Assembly: GCA_025458905.1 (NCBI GenBank)
Contig: JALORN010000017.1
Location: forward strand, 1 to 58,994
Source: Steroidobacteraceae bacterium
Lineage (GTDB): Bacteria > Pseudomonadota > Gammaproteobacteria > Steroidobacterales > Steroidobacteraceae
Direction of reading: 5' to 3'
Length of the DNA: 58,994 bases
The position numbers and the translations under genes were made by a program. The first letter of the stretch is position 1. Every line of letters starts with the position of its first letter. Of the stretch, positions 17,138 through 25,886 are shown piece by piece. Under the pieces are notes generated by a model. It worked only from the letters and a program-made list of their open reading frames with translations, was not told the DNA's origin and ran no database searches.

Positions 17138-17962
17138 ATGAGCGCCACCAAGCTCGACATCAAGACCATCCACGAGTTCCTGGCAGAGCAGCCGAACGTC
17201 GACGTCAGCGACGCCTGGAAGCGCTGCTGGGGCATCCACGCCGGCATCGTCGATCGCGTGCGCGCGCGCTTCTCCGTGACCCAGCACCCCTCGACGCTCG
17301 GCCGCGAGTACTACACCTCGCTCGACGGCGGCATGGAGGGCTCCTTCACCGCCTACACCGGCCGCGAGGTCGACTGGCTGGTGCACTCCTGGCTCGGCAA
17401 CCGCCGCGCGAGCCTGCTCGACATGAACGCCACCGTGTTCCTGTCGCAGCAGAACCGCGTGCCGCACCTGATCGTGATCTTCGGCACCGTGCCGAAGCTG
17501 TTCTTCTACGCCGACTACACGCCGCGGGTCGACCTGCGGATGAACCTCGACTACGTCAACAAGTACTACGAGCCCGCCAACGCTGCCGCGATCAAGATCC
17601 GCGGCAACCCGAGCTTCAGCTGGAACTGGAGCCACGGCACGTACCTGCGCGGCCTGATGTCGCCGGTCGCGACCAGCATCATGGGCGAATTGAACGACGC
17701 CAACATCGACACCTGCGAGGCCTACCTGAAGGACTTCGTCGACCGCTGGTTCGGCTGGCTCGACGAGGCCGCGAAGGATCCCCTGCCCGAGTCCGAGCGC
17801 GCCGCGCAGCAGCACTACGACTACTACGTGCGCGAGGTCGGCTACCGCACCGATCCGATGAACGTGCTGGCGCAGCGCGCGTTCGGGCAGGCCGAGTTCG
17901 AGAAGATGCTCGACCTGCGCTGTGGCGTGAGCCAGATGGCGGCGACGCGGCGCAACCGCTAA
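17138..17962 (+). CDS. red chlorophyll catabolite reductase-like protein
   Basis: A 274-residue cytosolic protein with no signal peptide. By eye it follows plant red chlorophyll catabolite reductase (RCCR), a ferredoxin-dependent bilin reductase relative: GGMEGSFTAYTG, HSWLG, then a long beta stretch to YTPRVDLRMNLDYVNKYYE (plant: DLVLNPDYLKEYYQ), then YLRGLMSPVATSI (plant: FVRSAFSPTASML) and, near the end, RAFG. The plant enzyme's key Glu and Asp seem to have counterparts at Glu67 and Asp228. RCCR opens up a linear tetrapyrrole from chlorophyll; here the substrate could be another bilin or an unrelated compound. The call is by recall of one plant sequence, without an alignment tool. Confidence 0.6.
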   Translation: MSATKLDIKTIHEFLAEQPNVDVSDAWKRCWGIHAGIVDRVRARFSVTQHPSTLGREYYTSLDGGMEGSFTAYTGREVDWLVHSWLGNRRASLLDMNATVFLSQQNRVPHLIVIFGTVPKLFFYADYTPRVDLRMNLDYVNKYYEPANAAAIKIRGNPSFSWNWSHGTYLRGLMSPVATSIMGELNDANIDTCEAYLKDFVDRWFGWLDEAAKDPLPESERAAQQHYDYYVREVGYRTDPMNVLAQRAFGQAEFEKMLDLRCGVSQMAATRRNR

Positions 17963-18095
17963 CCTCCTGACGTGGCGGCGTGGCGGGCACCGCCGCCACC
18001 GCTGGCATTCGGCCTGGCGAGAGCGCCCGGGCAAGACCCTGCCCGCCCGGCCACGACGACCGTGAATCGTCGATCCTTTCCGAGAGGGAGCAGCC

Positions 18096-18710
18096 ATGAC
18101 GAACCGCCCTGCCCTGCCCATTGTCGCTGCCGCCACCGTCGCGCTCGGCCTCGCGGCCCAGTCCGCCACTGCGCACAACGCCCTGTCGTCGATGTACGCA
18201 CCCGCCGGCTACACCCAGGACCTCGAGATGCGCGTCTACCACGGCTGCAAGGGCAGCCCGGTCAAGGCAGTGCGCGTGAAGATCCCCGAGCAGGTCACCC
18301 GCGTGAACATCGAGTACAGCCGCGACTGGGAGATCGAGACACGGATGCGCAAGCTGCCGAAGCCGATCACGATGGAAGGCGGCGTGGTGATCAGCGAGAC
18401 CATCGACGAGATCATCTGGAAGAACCCGAAATCGCCGCTGCCCGCCAATGGGCGCTACGAGGCGTTCCGCTTCCGTGCCTCGCTGCCGAACACGCCGGGC
18501 GCGATCCTCTACTTCCGGACCATCAACGTCTGCGAGAAGGGCGAGGAGCCCTACATCGACCTGCCCAAGGTACAGTTCGACGCCAACTCGCCGGACGTCC
18601 GTGCGCAGCTCACCCGGCTGATGACCGCGACGCCCTTCCCCTCACCGTTCCTGATCCTGGAGAAGCCGGCGCGGCCGCAGTACCCGTTCGACCTGCCGGC
18701 GCCGAAGTGA
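18096..18710 (+). CDS. YcnI-like (DUF1775) periplasmic copper protein
   Basis: A 204-residue secreted protein. The signal peptide should be cut at SATA-HN, leaving His as the first mature residue. That is the hallmark of YcnI-type copper binding, where the N-terminal His takes part in the site. The rest fits the family: AGYTQDLEMRVYHGCKGSP, VKAVRVKIPE, then a beta sandwich ending near FRTINVCEKGEEPYIDLP. B. subtilis YcnI is linked to copper homeostasis; a similar role here is inference. It lies 133 nt after the RCCR-like gene. No other copper gene is nearby. Confidence 0.78.
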   Translation: MTNRPALPIVAAATVALGLAAQSATAHNALSSMYAPAGYTQDLEMRVYHGCKGSPVKAVRVKIPEQVTRVNIEYSRDWEIETRMRKLPKPITMEGGVVISETIDEIIWKNPKSPLPANGRYEAFRFRASLPNTPGAILYFRTINVCEKGEEPYIDLPKVQFDANSPDVRAQLTRLMTATPFPSPFLILEKPARPQYPFDLPAPK

Positions 18711-18887
18711 TCGGGCACGGCGACCTTCCAGCGGCCGACCCGAACCGCCGGACGTGATCCTGCCGCGAGGTCCGCGGCACTCCAGCGCGGGGGCGCGGGT
18801 GGTGCAGTGCGGCGGGATTTCATTGAGCGAAATGCTCCAAGTGGCGGCTTCGCGCGCCGTGCCGGCCGGAGCGATCATCGCGACGCG

Positions 18888-19502
18888 ATGCTGAAGTCCG
18901 TCGAAAACCTGATCAACCAGATCCGTGCCCTGTGCCGGTCCCCGCTGTCCCCGGACGAGCGCTGGAGGGCTGCGGCGGGCCACGTCCGCACGCTGCTCGC
19001 CGACCCGGAACTGTCTGAGCATGCGAAGCACTGGCCGATCAGCCCCGCGATCCTCGGGCTCCAGGGCAAGCACGCCAACCTGCTCTTCTACGAAGATCCC
19101 GACCATGGGTTCGTGCTGAACGGGCTGATCAAGCGCGCCGAGGCGCGGACCACGATCCACGACCACGGCCGCTCGCACACCATTTACGGTGTGGTGTTCG
19201 GCGCCGAGACGGTAGCCCGCTACGCCGTCTCCGGCCAGCTGCCGCTCGTCGACGGCAACGAGCCGGAACTGCTGGCGCGGGCGCGCGTCGCGGCCACCGA
19301 GCGCGTGGAGGTCGGCGCGGGACACGTGGACTACATCGCGCCGTGGGAGGTGCACGCGGAGTTCAACGGGGCTGACACGACGGCCGCGCTGATCCTGCGT
19401 AGCCAGCGCAGCGGGACCTTCGTCCAGAACATCTTCCACCCGGATGCGGGCACCGTGGAGCAGTACCACGGGCCACGGCAGATCCCCTACGAGCTCGGAT
19501 GA
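18888..19502 (+). CDS. cysteine dioxygenase-like cupin
   Basis: A 204-residue cytosolic protein with a cupin core. The metal site is seen in TTIHDHGRSHTIYGVVFGAE (the two His of HDH) and the partner His in DYIAPWEVHAEF. This matches the cysteine dioxygenase/PCO-like families, which use a 3-His iron(II) to oxidise thiols. The first 60 or so residues are helical (SVENLINQIRALC...DERW). I prefer the ATG at 18888 to one at 18807 because it begins at the usual family N-terminus. The actual thiol is not determined. The MFS gene begins 19 nt after its stop, so the two are probably co-transcribed. Confidence 0.65.
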   Translation: MLKSVENLINQIRALCRSPLSPDERWRAAAGHVRTLLADPELSEHAKHWPISPAILGLQGKHANLLFYEDPDHGFVLNGLIKRAEARTTIHDHGRSHTIYGVVFGAETVARYAVSGQLPLVDGNEPELLARARVAATERVEVGAGHVDYIAPWEVHAEFNGADTTAALILRSQRSGTFVQNIFHPDAGTVEQYHGPRQIPYELG

Positions 19503-19521
19503 CCCGCCCGGGCGCGACCGC

Positions 19522-20967
19522 GTGAGCCTGGAGCGGACGGTTCCGTTCTGGCGCAAGGCCGGCTACGGCGCCGGCTCGATCGCGGACAGCATCTACTTCT
19601 ACGCCTGGGACCTGCTGGTCCTCTTCTACTACACCCAGGTGCTCGGCCTGCCCGGCACCCTGACCGGCCTCGCGATCATGGTGGCGCTGGTCGTCGACGC
19701 CGTGTCGGACCCCTATGTCGGCTTCCTCTCGGACCGCCTGCGCGGGGCGCGCTGGGGGCGGCGCAACACGCTCGTGATCCTCTCGGCCGTGCCGCTGGCC
19801 GTGAGCTTCGCGCTGCTGTTCACCCCGCCCGCCGGCCTCGGCACCGCGGCGCTGTTCGCGTGGCTGCTTTTCTTCGGCCTCGCCTCGCGGATCATGCTCA
19901 CGTTTTACGTGATCCCGTACAAGGCGATGGGCGCGGAACTCAGCCGCTCGGTCGTGGAACGCCCGCGGATCGTCGCGGCTGCCGCGATCGGCAACACCGT
20001 CGCACGCATCGGGCTGCCACTGGCGACCTTTGGCCTTTTCTTCGTCGAGAGCGCACGCTACGAACGCGGCCAGCTCGACCCCGCAAACTACCCACCGTTC
20101 GCGGTCGCCGCAGCGCTCGCGATGCTCGTGTCGATCGGGTTGGTGGTGGCGGCGACGCTCGGGCCGCTGAGCGAGGACGAGCGCCGCGAGCCCGCGGGGC
20201 CATCCGGTAGCCTGTCGCTGCCCGCGGCACTGCGCGAAGTCGCCCGCGCCGTCACCGCCACGCCGAACGTGCGCCGCCTTTTCGTCCTGGCGGTGTTCGT
20301 GTTCTTCTGCCTCGTCTCGATCACGGTGCTCAAGATCCACGTGCTCACCTACCTGTGGCAGGTACCGAAGGACCTGTCGAAGTGGGTGATGTCGGCGCAG
20401 GGCTTCGGCGGCGCGCTGGGCGCGGTGCTGCTGCCCTGGCTCTTCCGCGAGTTCGACCGGCGGCGCGCGATCGTCGCCGGCATCATCGGCTTCACGCTGC
20501 TCAACGCCCTCTCGGTGGTGCTGCCGGTGCTCGGTGTCGGCCCACCGCCGGGCTCGCGGCAGCTCGCCTGGGCGGTGATCGTGGCGATGTTCGGTGCCGG
20601 CGTGTTCCTCGGCTCCTACCTGGTCTCGGTCGGCGCGATCGGCAACGACGTCGCCGACGAGCACGAGGTGGCGACCGGCAGGCGTCAGCAGGCGCTGATC
20701 GCCGGCTTCCTGACGCTCGCGATCAAGGTGGCGGGCGGCGTGATGTCGCTGCTGACCGGGGTCTACCTCGACCTGATCCGGTTCCCCAAGGGGGTTCCGG
20801 CCGCCGATGTCCCGCCGGACGCCGTGGCAGCGCTCGCGGCGTTCCTGGCGGCGTTCTGCGTCGTCGGTGCGGTCGGCGTCACCGCCGCCTGCCGGCGCAT
20901 GGATCTCTCGCTCGACAAGCAGCGGCGCATCAATCGGCAGCTCGAGGCGGGGCTCGACGCGCACTGA
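19522..20967 (+). CDS. GPH-type MFS transporter
   Basis: A 481-residue MelB/GPH-type carrier starting at GTG 19522, with about 12 hydrophobic segments. The signature YGAGSIADSIYFYAWDLLVLFYYTQV is split across helix 1-2; DAVSDPYVGFLSDRLRGARWGRRN is the GPH/MelB loop (D-P-Y-x-G-x-x-S-D) and FYVIPYKAMGAELS the second family mark. Family members carry sugars or glycosides with Na+ or H+; the substrate here is not clear. A second carrier of the same type is at 37233-38780. Its 3' end overlaps the converging alpha/beta hydrolase by 38 nt. Confidence 0.85.
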   Translation: MSLERTVPFWRKAGYGAGSIADSIYFYAWDLLVLFYYTQVLGLPGTLTGLAIMVALVVDAVSDPYVGFLSDRLRGARWGRRNTLVILSAVPLAVSFALLFTPPAGLGTAALFAWLLFFGLASRIMLTFYVIPYKAMGAELSRSVVERPRIVAAAAIGNTVARIGLPLATFGLFFVESARYERGQLDPANYPPFAVAAALAMLVSIGLVVAATLGPLSEDERREPAGPSGSLSLPAALREVARAVTATPNVRRLFVLAVFVFFCLVSITVLKIHVLTYLWQVPKDLSKWVMSAQGFGGALGAVLLPWLFREFDRRRAIVAGIIGFTLLNALSVVLPVLGVGPPPGSRQLAWAVIVAMFGAGVFLGSYLVSVGAIGNDVADEHEVATGRRQQALIAGFLTLAIKVAGGVMSLLTGVYLDLIRFPKGVPAADVPPDAVAALAAFLAAFCVVGAVGVTAACRRMDLSLDKQRRINRQLEAGLDAH

Positions 20968-21901
20968 CGAAACCCGCGAGGTCCGCGTCGAAGCGCGCCG
21001 GCGACTCGGCGAACGGCGAATGCCCGGCCTCCTCGTAGACGATCACCTGCGCAGCGGGGAACCGCGCCCGATAAGCATAGGCCAGCGCCCGGCCATCGCT
21101 GAGCGCGTCGCGGCCACCGGCGATGACCATTAGCGGCAGGTCGAGGCGTGTCGCGAGATCGGCGTTGGTGGTGACCGGGACGCCCCCGGGCCCCAGCGTC
21201 CCGGTGCCGAGCGCGCGCCGCACGTAGGCGGGCAGGCGCAGCAGCGCAGCGATGCTCTCCGCCTCCCAGGCGGCATCGGGCTGGCGCGCGGTCATCAACG
21301 CCGCGAAGTCACGCGCGCCCGCGAGGTTGCGCCGCAGGTCCGGCGAGCTCATCTCGCGGGCGGCGGCGCCCGCGCGCACTGCCCCCGCCGAAGGCGGGCC
21401 CGCCGGCGGCGACACCAGGCGCCCCGCCGCGGTCGCCACCAGCACGAGGCCGCCGAGTTCCCGGGTGCCGAGGCAACGCACGTAGTGCATCGCCACCAGC
21501 CCACCGAAGGACCAGGCCACGACCACGGGCTTCATCAGCCCGAGGGCGCGCTGCACGGCGCGCAGGTCCTCGGCCCAGCGACAGGCCTCGCGATAGGACT
21601 CGGGCGTAGCAGGCTTGCCCGAGTCGCCATGACCGCGCAGGTCGAGCGCCACGAGGCGCAGCTGCCCGGCGAGCGGGCCCTCGAACTGGCGGCGCCAGCT
21701 GAGCAGCGACTGCCCGATGCCGTGCACGAACAGCACCGGCGGGGCATCGGGCGGGCCCGACTCGACCACGTTCAGCAGCACGCCATCGGCCGAGGTCACG
21801 GCGTGGTAGCGCAGCGCCGCCGCCGGCGCGGTGTCCGCCGCCCGCGCAACACCGGCGACGGCGCTCGCGAGCAGCACGGCGAGGACGAGGCGGTGGAGCA
21901 T
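20930..21901 (-). CDS. alpha/beta hydrolase, secreted
   Basis: A 323-residue protein starting at the ATG at 21901 with a signal peptide (RLVLAVLLASAVAGVARA). It has the alpha/beta hydrolase core: VLFVHGIGQSLLSWRRQF (oxyanion region), LDLRGHGDSGKP, the nucleophile elbow VAWSFGGL (Ser in W-S-F, where the usual first Gly is Ala), the acid in AGGRDALSDG and the catalytic His in EEAGHSPFAE. It probably cleaves an ester or amide; no substrate is evident. The gene converges on and overlaps the MFS gene by 38 nt, and a frame extended to 22837 is a shadow of the MBL gene. Confidence 0.82.
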   Translation of the reverse strand: MLHRLVLAVLLASAVAGVARAADTAPAAALRYHAVTSADGVLLNVVESGPPDAPPVLFVHGIGQSLLSWRRQFEGPLAGQLRLVALDLRGHGDSGKPATPESYREACRWAEDLRAVQRALGLMKPVVVAWSFGGLVAMHYVRCLGTRELGGLVLVATAAGRLVSPPAGPPSAGAVRAGAAAREMSSPDLRRNLAGARDFAALMTARQPDAAWEAESIAALLRLPAYVRRALGTGTLGPGGVPVTTNADLATRLDLPLMVIAGGRDALSDGRALAYAYRARFPAAQVIVYEEAGHSPFAESPARFDADLAGFVSARRAPPRAAD

Positions 21902-22015
21902 CGGTCGAGGATAGAGCAAGCACGGGGACCGCGATTTCGCTCCGTGAAATCGCCGCGACGGGCCCGTGGCCGCGCCCGGCAGCGGCATCGAAGATCGGGG
22001 CGGAGGACGCCACCG

Positions 22016-22903
22016 GTGACCAGCAGGACCTTCAGGCTCGACGGGCCGTTTCGCATCGACCGCCTGGTCGAGTTCGAGGGGCCGTTCCGCAGCGCCACGC
22101 ACCTCTTCCCGCCAGCCACCGAGGCCGAGGTGCGGGCCACGGCCACCGCGCGCGACCCACGCTTCTACGACCTCGAGCGCGACCTGCTCGTGATGGCCTT
22201 CCACGCACTGCTGGTGCGCACGCCGACGCACACCCTGATCGTCGACACCTGCCTCGGCAACGACAAGTCGCGCCCCAAGGTGCCCGAATGGAACCAGCGC
22301 AGCGGCGCCTTCCTCGAGGATCTCACGGCGCTCGGGGTCAGGCCCGGCGACGTCGACTACGTGCTCTGCACCCACCTGCACGCCGACCACGTCGGCTGGC
22401 ACACGCGGCTCGTCGACGGTCGCTGGGTGCCCACCTTCCCGCGCGCCCGCTACCTGTTCGCGCGCCGCGAGATCGATCACCTGCGGGCGCGCGTGCGGCA
22501 GGAGGGCCCGATGGTGCACCACGGCATCTGGGACGACGGCGTGCAGCCTGTGCTGGACGCCGGCCTCGCGGTGCTCGTCGAGGACGGCGTGCACGAGGTG
22601 GTTCCGGGCGTGTCGCTGCATCCGGCGCCGGGCCATACTCCGGGCACGGTGATGGTACGGCTCGACGACGGCAGGCACGTCGCCTGGCTGATCGGCGATG
22701 TGGTCCACCACCCGATCCAGGTGGAGCGCCCGGACTGGTTCTCGCGCTTCTGCGACGACCCCACCGGTGCCTGCGCGAGCCGCGGGCGGCTGCTCGAACT
22801 GGTCGCGGACACCGACATGCGGCTGATCCCGGCGCACTTCCCCGCACCCACCAGCGTGCGGATCCGGCGTGACGCCAGCGGCTATCGACTCGACACCGAC
22901 TGA
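22016..22903 (+). CDS. MBL-fold metallo-hydrolase
   Basis: A 295-residue cytosolic protein, probably the first gene of the 22-31 kb operon. The start is GTG 22016 with GGAGG 9 nt upstream. The zinc motif HxHxDH is at CTHLHADHVGWH, with the further ligands His in PAPGHTPGT and Asp in IGDVVHH. Family members include lactonases, glyoxalases and phosphodiesterases; the layout (one domain with the substrate lid near DRPRFYD/PRARYLFARREID) suits a lactonase-like or ester-hydrolysing enzyme, which is inference. The divergent hydrolase gene is 114 nt away. The next gene begins 26 nt after its stop. Confidence 0.85.
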   Translation: MTSRTFRLDGPFRIDRLVEFEGPFRSATHLFPPATEAEVRATATARDPRFYDLERDLLVMAFHALLVRTPTHTLIVDTCLGNDKSRPKVPEWNQRSGAFLEDLTALGVRPGDVDYVLCTHLHADHVGWHTRLVDGRWVPTFPRARYLFARREIDHLRARVRQEGPMVHHGIWDDGVQPVLDAGLAVLVEDGVHEVVPGVSLHPAPGHTPGTVMVRLDDGRHVAWLIGDVVHHPIQVERPDWFSRFCDDPTGACASRGRLLELVADTDMRLIPAHFPAPTSVRIRRDASGYRLDTD

Positions 22904-22929
22904 CTCCGCGACCGCGGGAGGCCTCCACG

Positions 22930-23790
22930 ATGACGGAACTCGACCAGCGACTCGAACTCGCCGACCTGCAGCGTCGCAGCCTGATGCTCGCCGGTGCGGG
23001 CGGCCTGCTGCTCGGACAGGCCTGGCCGTCCCTGGCCGCCGCTGCGAACGGTAGCGGCCGCGATGGCTGGATGGACGACCCGGCGAGGCGCTACCAGAAC
23101 TTCCTGCGCGTCACCGGCGACCTGTCGGGTCGCGTCTCGCCGCAGTACTGGCGCGGGGTCTACATGGGCATCGTCCCGGGCAGCCAGCCGAAGATCCTGT
23201 TCCGGCTGCACGGCTGCGAGATGAAGCGGCTGTTCCGCCGCAGCGACACCGAGTGCGAGCTGCAGTACCGGCTGTTCACCTCCTTCGACGACCCCGAGAC
23301 CGGCGAGCCGCTGGCGGGCAAGCGCTGGCTCAACCCGTACACCAACAAGGAAGTGGTGGTCGAGCCGAACATCGGCTCCGCCGACACGATCGTGAGGCTC
23401 ACCGACCGCGGTGTCGTCGAGACGCCGCGCGCCGGTGGCTTCGAGGGGCTGATCCACCTGGACTGGGCCGTGCAGGACTCGACGGTGCTGATGGCCGGGC
23501 ACAAGGACCGGCCGGCGGCGACGCCGGCGCCCACGGGCGAGTACGCGACCCACTGGATCGACCGCGCGGCTGCGGCCGACTTCGGCGCGCCGCGCCTCGA
23601 GATGAACTTCAACTCGACCTTCATGATGGGGTTCCGCAAGTTCCTCGGCATGCCCCCGGACAGCGGCGTCACGGTGTGGCACGCCTCGGGCATCAAGGCA
23701 CGCGCGGTTGACGAGCTGCCCGAGGCCTACCTGCGCGAGCTGTGGCGTCACCGGCCCGAGCTGCGCGACTGGATCAAGGGCGGGAGCTGA
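22930..23790 (+). CDS. DUF1838 family protein, Tat-exported
   Basis: A 286-residue protein with GGGAGG 8 nt before its ATG. The N-terminus has LQRRSLMLAGAGGLLLG and PSLAAA, a Tat-type signal. The mature part matches DUF1838 in layout: NFLRVTGDLSGRVSPQYWRG, VYMGIVPGSQPKILFRLHGCE, YRLFTSFDDPETGEPLAGKR, GGFEGLIHLDWAVQDST and FRKFLGMPP. The DUF1838 family has no established role but is often encoded in degradation clusters. It is followed after 5 nt by the tandem nitrilase gene, so it belongs to the same operon. Confidence 0.72.
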   Translation: MTELDQRLELADLQRRSLMLAGAGGLLLGQAWPSLAAAANGSGRDGWMDDPARRYQNFLRVTGDLSGRVSPQYWRGVYMGIVPGSQPKILFRLHGCEMKRLFRRSDTECELQYRLFTSFDDPETGEPLAGKRWLNPYTNKEVVVEPNIGSADTIVRLTDRGVVETPRAGGFEGLIHLDWAVQDSTVLMAGHKDRPAATPAPTGEYATHWIDRAAAADFGAPRLEMNFNSTFMMGFRKFLGMPPDSGVTVWHASGIKARAVDELPEAYLRELWRHRPELRDWIKGGS

Positions 23791-23795
23791 AGCCG

Positions 23796-25886
23796 ATGGC
23801 CACACTGATCGTCTGGCGCCGCGACTGGTCGCCGCACCGACCCAAGGAACTGGCGGCGACGCTCGAGGCCTGCGCCGCCGCACACCGCGCGCGCGAATGG
23901 TCGGAGGCGCCGGCGGCGCTGCTGCTGTTGCCCGCCTGTGGCGATGCGCCGCTCGCCAGCCTCGCCGAGCTGGTCGCCGTGCTCGGGCCACTCGCCCGGT
24001 GCTACGGGCTGTTCGTGGCGGGCGCGGTCGCCACGCGCACCCTCGACGGCGGCGCCCACTGCCAGGCGGGCTTCCTGCTCGATGCGGCCGGCGAACTGCG
24101 GCTGTCGACCCCGAAGCGCACGCCCGATCTCGTGTCCGGCCCGGCCGACGGTGCAACGCTCGCACCCCACGCGACGGCGCCGTTCGTCGTGTGCCCGACG
24201 CCGCTCGGCCAGGTGGCGGTGCTGCCGGGCGAGGACGTGCTGTCCCCGCAGCTGGTGCGCGCCGCGACCTTCGCCGGCGCCGAGGTGGTGCTGAACCCGG
24301 CCATGGAGCAGGACGACGCCCTGCTCGCGGGCCGCCGCGTCGCGCGGGTCGCCCGTGCCTGGGAGAACAGCAGCTACCTCGCGAGCGCCGCGGCTGCCGC
24401 CCCGGGAACGCTGCGCGTGCCTTTCGGCCTCGTGGTCGACTGGAACGGCGCCGAGCAATGCTCGGCGGACGGCGACGGCCCGATGCTCGCCGACCTCGAC
24501 CCCGAGCGCCTGCGGCGGCGGCGCGACACGATCTTCGCGGTGCAGCCCCTGCACCTGCGCGCGAAGCTGTACGCCGACGGCTACCGGCGTCTGCTCGCGC
24601 GCGAGCCGGCACGGGCACAGGCCTCGGACGGCGCGCCGCGCACGCGCGCCGGCTGGCAGGCAGAGGCCGCGCGGCGCCTCGCCGCGCAGCCGGCGCCGCC
24701 GCGCCCGCCAGGCTTCGTACCGCAGTACGACGTGATCCTCGCGCAGACGGTGACGCGCATCATCCAGCGCGAGAGCGACGTGGTCGCGCAGCGCCTCGCC
24801 AACATCCGTGCAGCACTCAAGCTCGCCGGCCGGCTCGCCGGCAACCCCGGCAGCAAGCTGGTGGTGTTCGGCGAGTTCTTCATGCACGGCCAGGGCGGGC
24901 ACGGGTATCGCTCGCCGTTGACGCTGCAGCGCCTCGCGATCCGCTACCCGGGACCCGAGCTCGAGCTATTGCAGGATTTCGCGCTGCGCCACAAGACCTT
25001 CGTCGCAGGCTCCTCGTTCGAGATCGACGACCGCTTCCCGGGCCACGTGTTCAATTCCGCCTTCCTCCTCGACGACGCCGGCGAGCTGATCCACCGCTAC
25101 CGCAAGATCCAGTGCGCCGACGTCTGGGGCTCGCTGCCTGACACCACGCCGTCCAGCATCTACCAGCGCTACCTCGACGCCTACGGCTACGACTTCCTGT
25201 TCCCGGTGGCGAACACCCGCATCGGCCGGCTCGGCACGATGGTCTGCTTCGACCAGGCGCATCCGGAGATCGCGCGCATGCTGGCGCGCCACGGCGCCGA
25301 GGTGATCATCCATCCCTCGTCGGAGGGCCATGGCTCGGGCCGCCACGGCTGGGACTGCGCGCGTCGGGCCCGCGCGTTCGAGAACACCGCCTACGTGCTC
25401 TCGGCGATGCCGGGGGGCGAGCACTTCGACCCAGAATCGTCCGACCCGCACACCGTGCAGATGCGCGGCTACACCAAGATGATCGGCTTCGACGGTTCGA
25501 TCCTGGGCGTGGCCGACACCGCCGGTCCCTGCATCCTCACCGGCACCGTCGACCTGCGCGCGTTGCAGCGCGCCCGCGAGAACCCGCGGGTGAACCTGCT
25601 CCTGTGGGACGACCCGGCGAGCTACGTCGCGGCCTACGAGTCCGGCGTCGGCCTGCCGAACGACCTCTGGGGCGCGGACCCGCAGCAGAACCCGTATCGC
25701 GGCTTCGGGCCGCTGAAGGCGGTGCTGGGCGACTACTATCGCCGCGGCATCTTCGTCGCGCCCTCGGGCCAGGCCGCCGGAGCCTCGCCGCCGCCGGCGC
25801 GCCTCTACACCGGCGAACCCACGCCGCCAGCGGCCACGCGGCTCGCGGACCAGGGGAAGATCGATGGCGAGCACATCCAGGTCTGA
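23796..25886 (+). CDS. tandem carbon-nitrogen hydrolase, N-terminal half inactive
   Basis: A 696-residue protein made of two nitrilase-like domains. The C-terminal one (about 308-620) has the full Glu-Lys-Cys triad: E360 (VVFGEFFMHG), K437 (YRKIQC) and C484 (TMVCFDQAHPEIA), so it should hydrolyse a nitrile or amide. The N-terminal one (about 1-255) follows the same order, but where the Cys should be it has Gly145 (VLPGEDVLSPQL) and where the Glu should be it has Cys48; only K107 remains. A linker of about 45 residues (270-310) is Ala/Arg/Pro-rich. The domain pair suggests a duplication followed by loss of activity in one half. It overlaps the next gene by 23 nt. Confidence 0.85.
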   Translation: MATLIVWRRDWSPHRPKELAATLEACAAAHRAREWSEAPAALLLLPACGDAPLASLAELVAVLGPLARCYGLFVAGAVATRTLDGGAHCQAGFLLDAAGELRLSTPKRTPDLVSGPADGATLAPHATAPFVVCPTPLGQVAVLPGEDVLSPQLVRAATFAGAEVVLNPAMEQDDALLAGRRVARVARAWENSSYLASAAAAAPGTLRVPFGLVVDWNGAEQCSADGDGPMLADLDPERLRRRRDTIFAVQPLHLRAKLYADGYRRLLAREPARAQASDGAPRTRAGWQAEAARRLAAQPAPPRPPGFVPQYDVILAQTVTRIIQRESDVVAQRLANIRAALKLAGRLAGNPGSKLVVFGEFFMHGQGGHGYRSPLTLQRLAIRYPGPELELLQDFALRHKTFVAGSSFEIDDRFPGHVFNSAFLLDDAGELIHRYRKIQCADVWGSLPDTTPSSIYQRYLDAYGYDFLFPVANTRIGRLGTMVCFDQAHPEIARMLARHGAEVIIHPSSEGHGSGRHGWDCARRARAFENTAYVLSAMPGGEHFDPESSDPHTVQMRGYTKMIGFDGSILGVADTAGPCILTGTVDLRALQRARENPRVNLLLWDDPASYVAAYESGVGLPNDLWGADPQQNPYRGFGPLKAVLGDYYRRGIFVAPSGQAAGASPPPARLYTGEPTPPAATRLADQGKIDGEHIQV

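Noticed and set aside
17138..17962. Part of a bacterial photosynthesis gene cluster
   Set aside because: No bch, puf, crt or phycobilisome gene is in the window; the RCCR-like and CpeT-like genes stand among unrelated genes.
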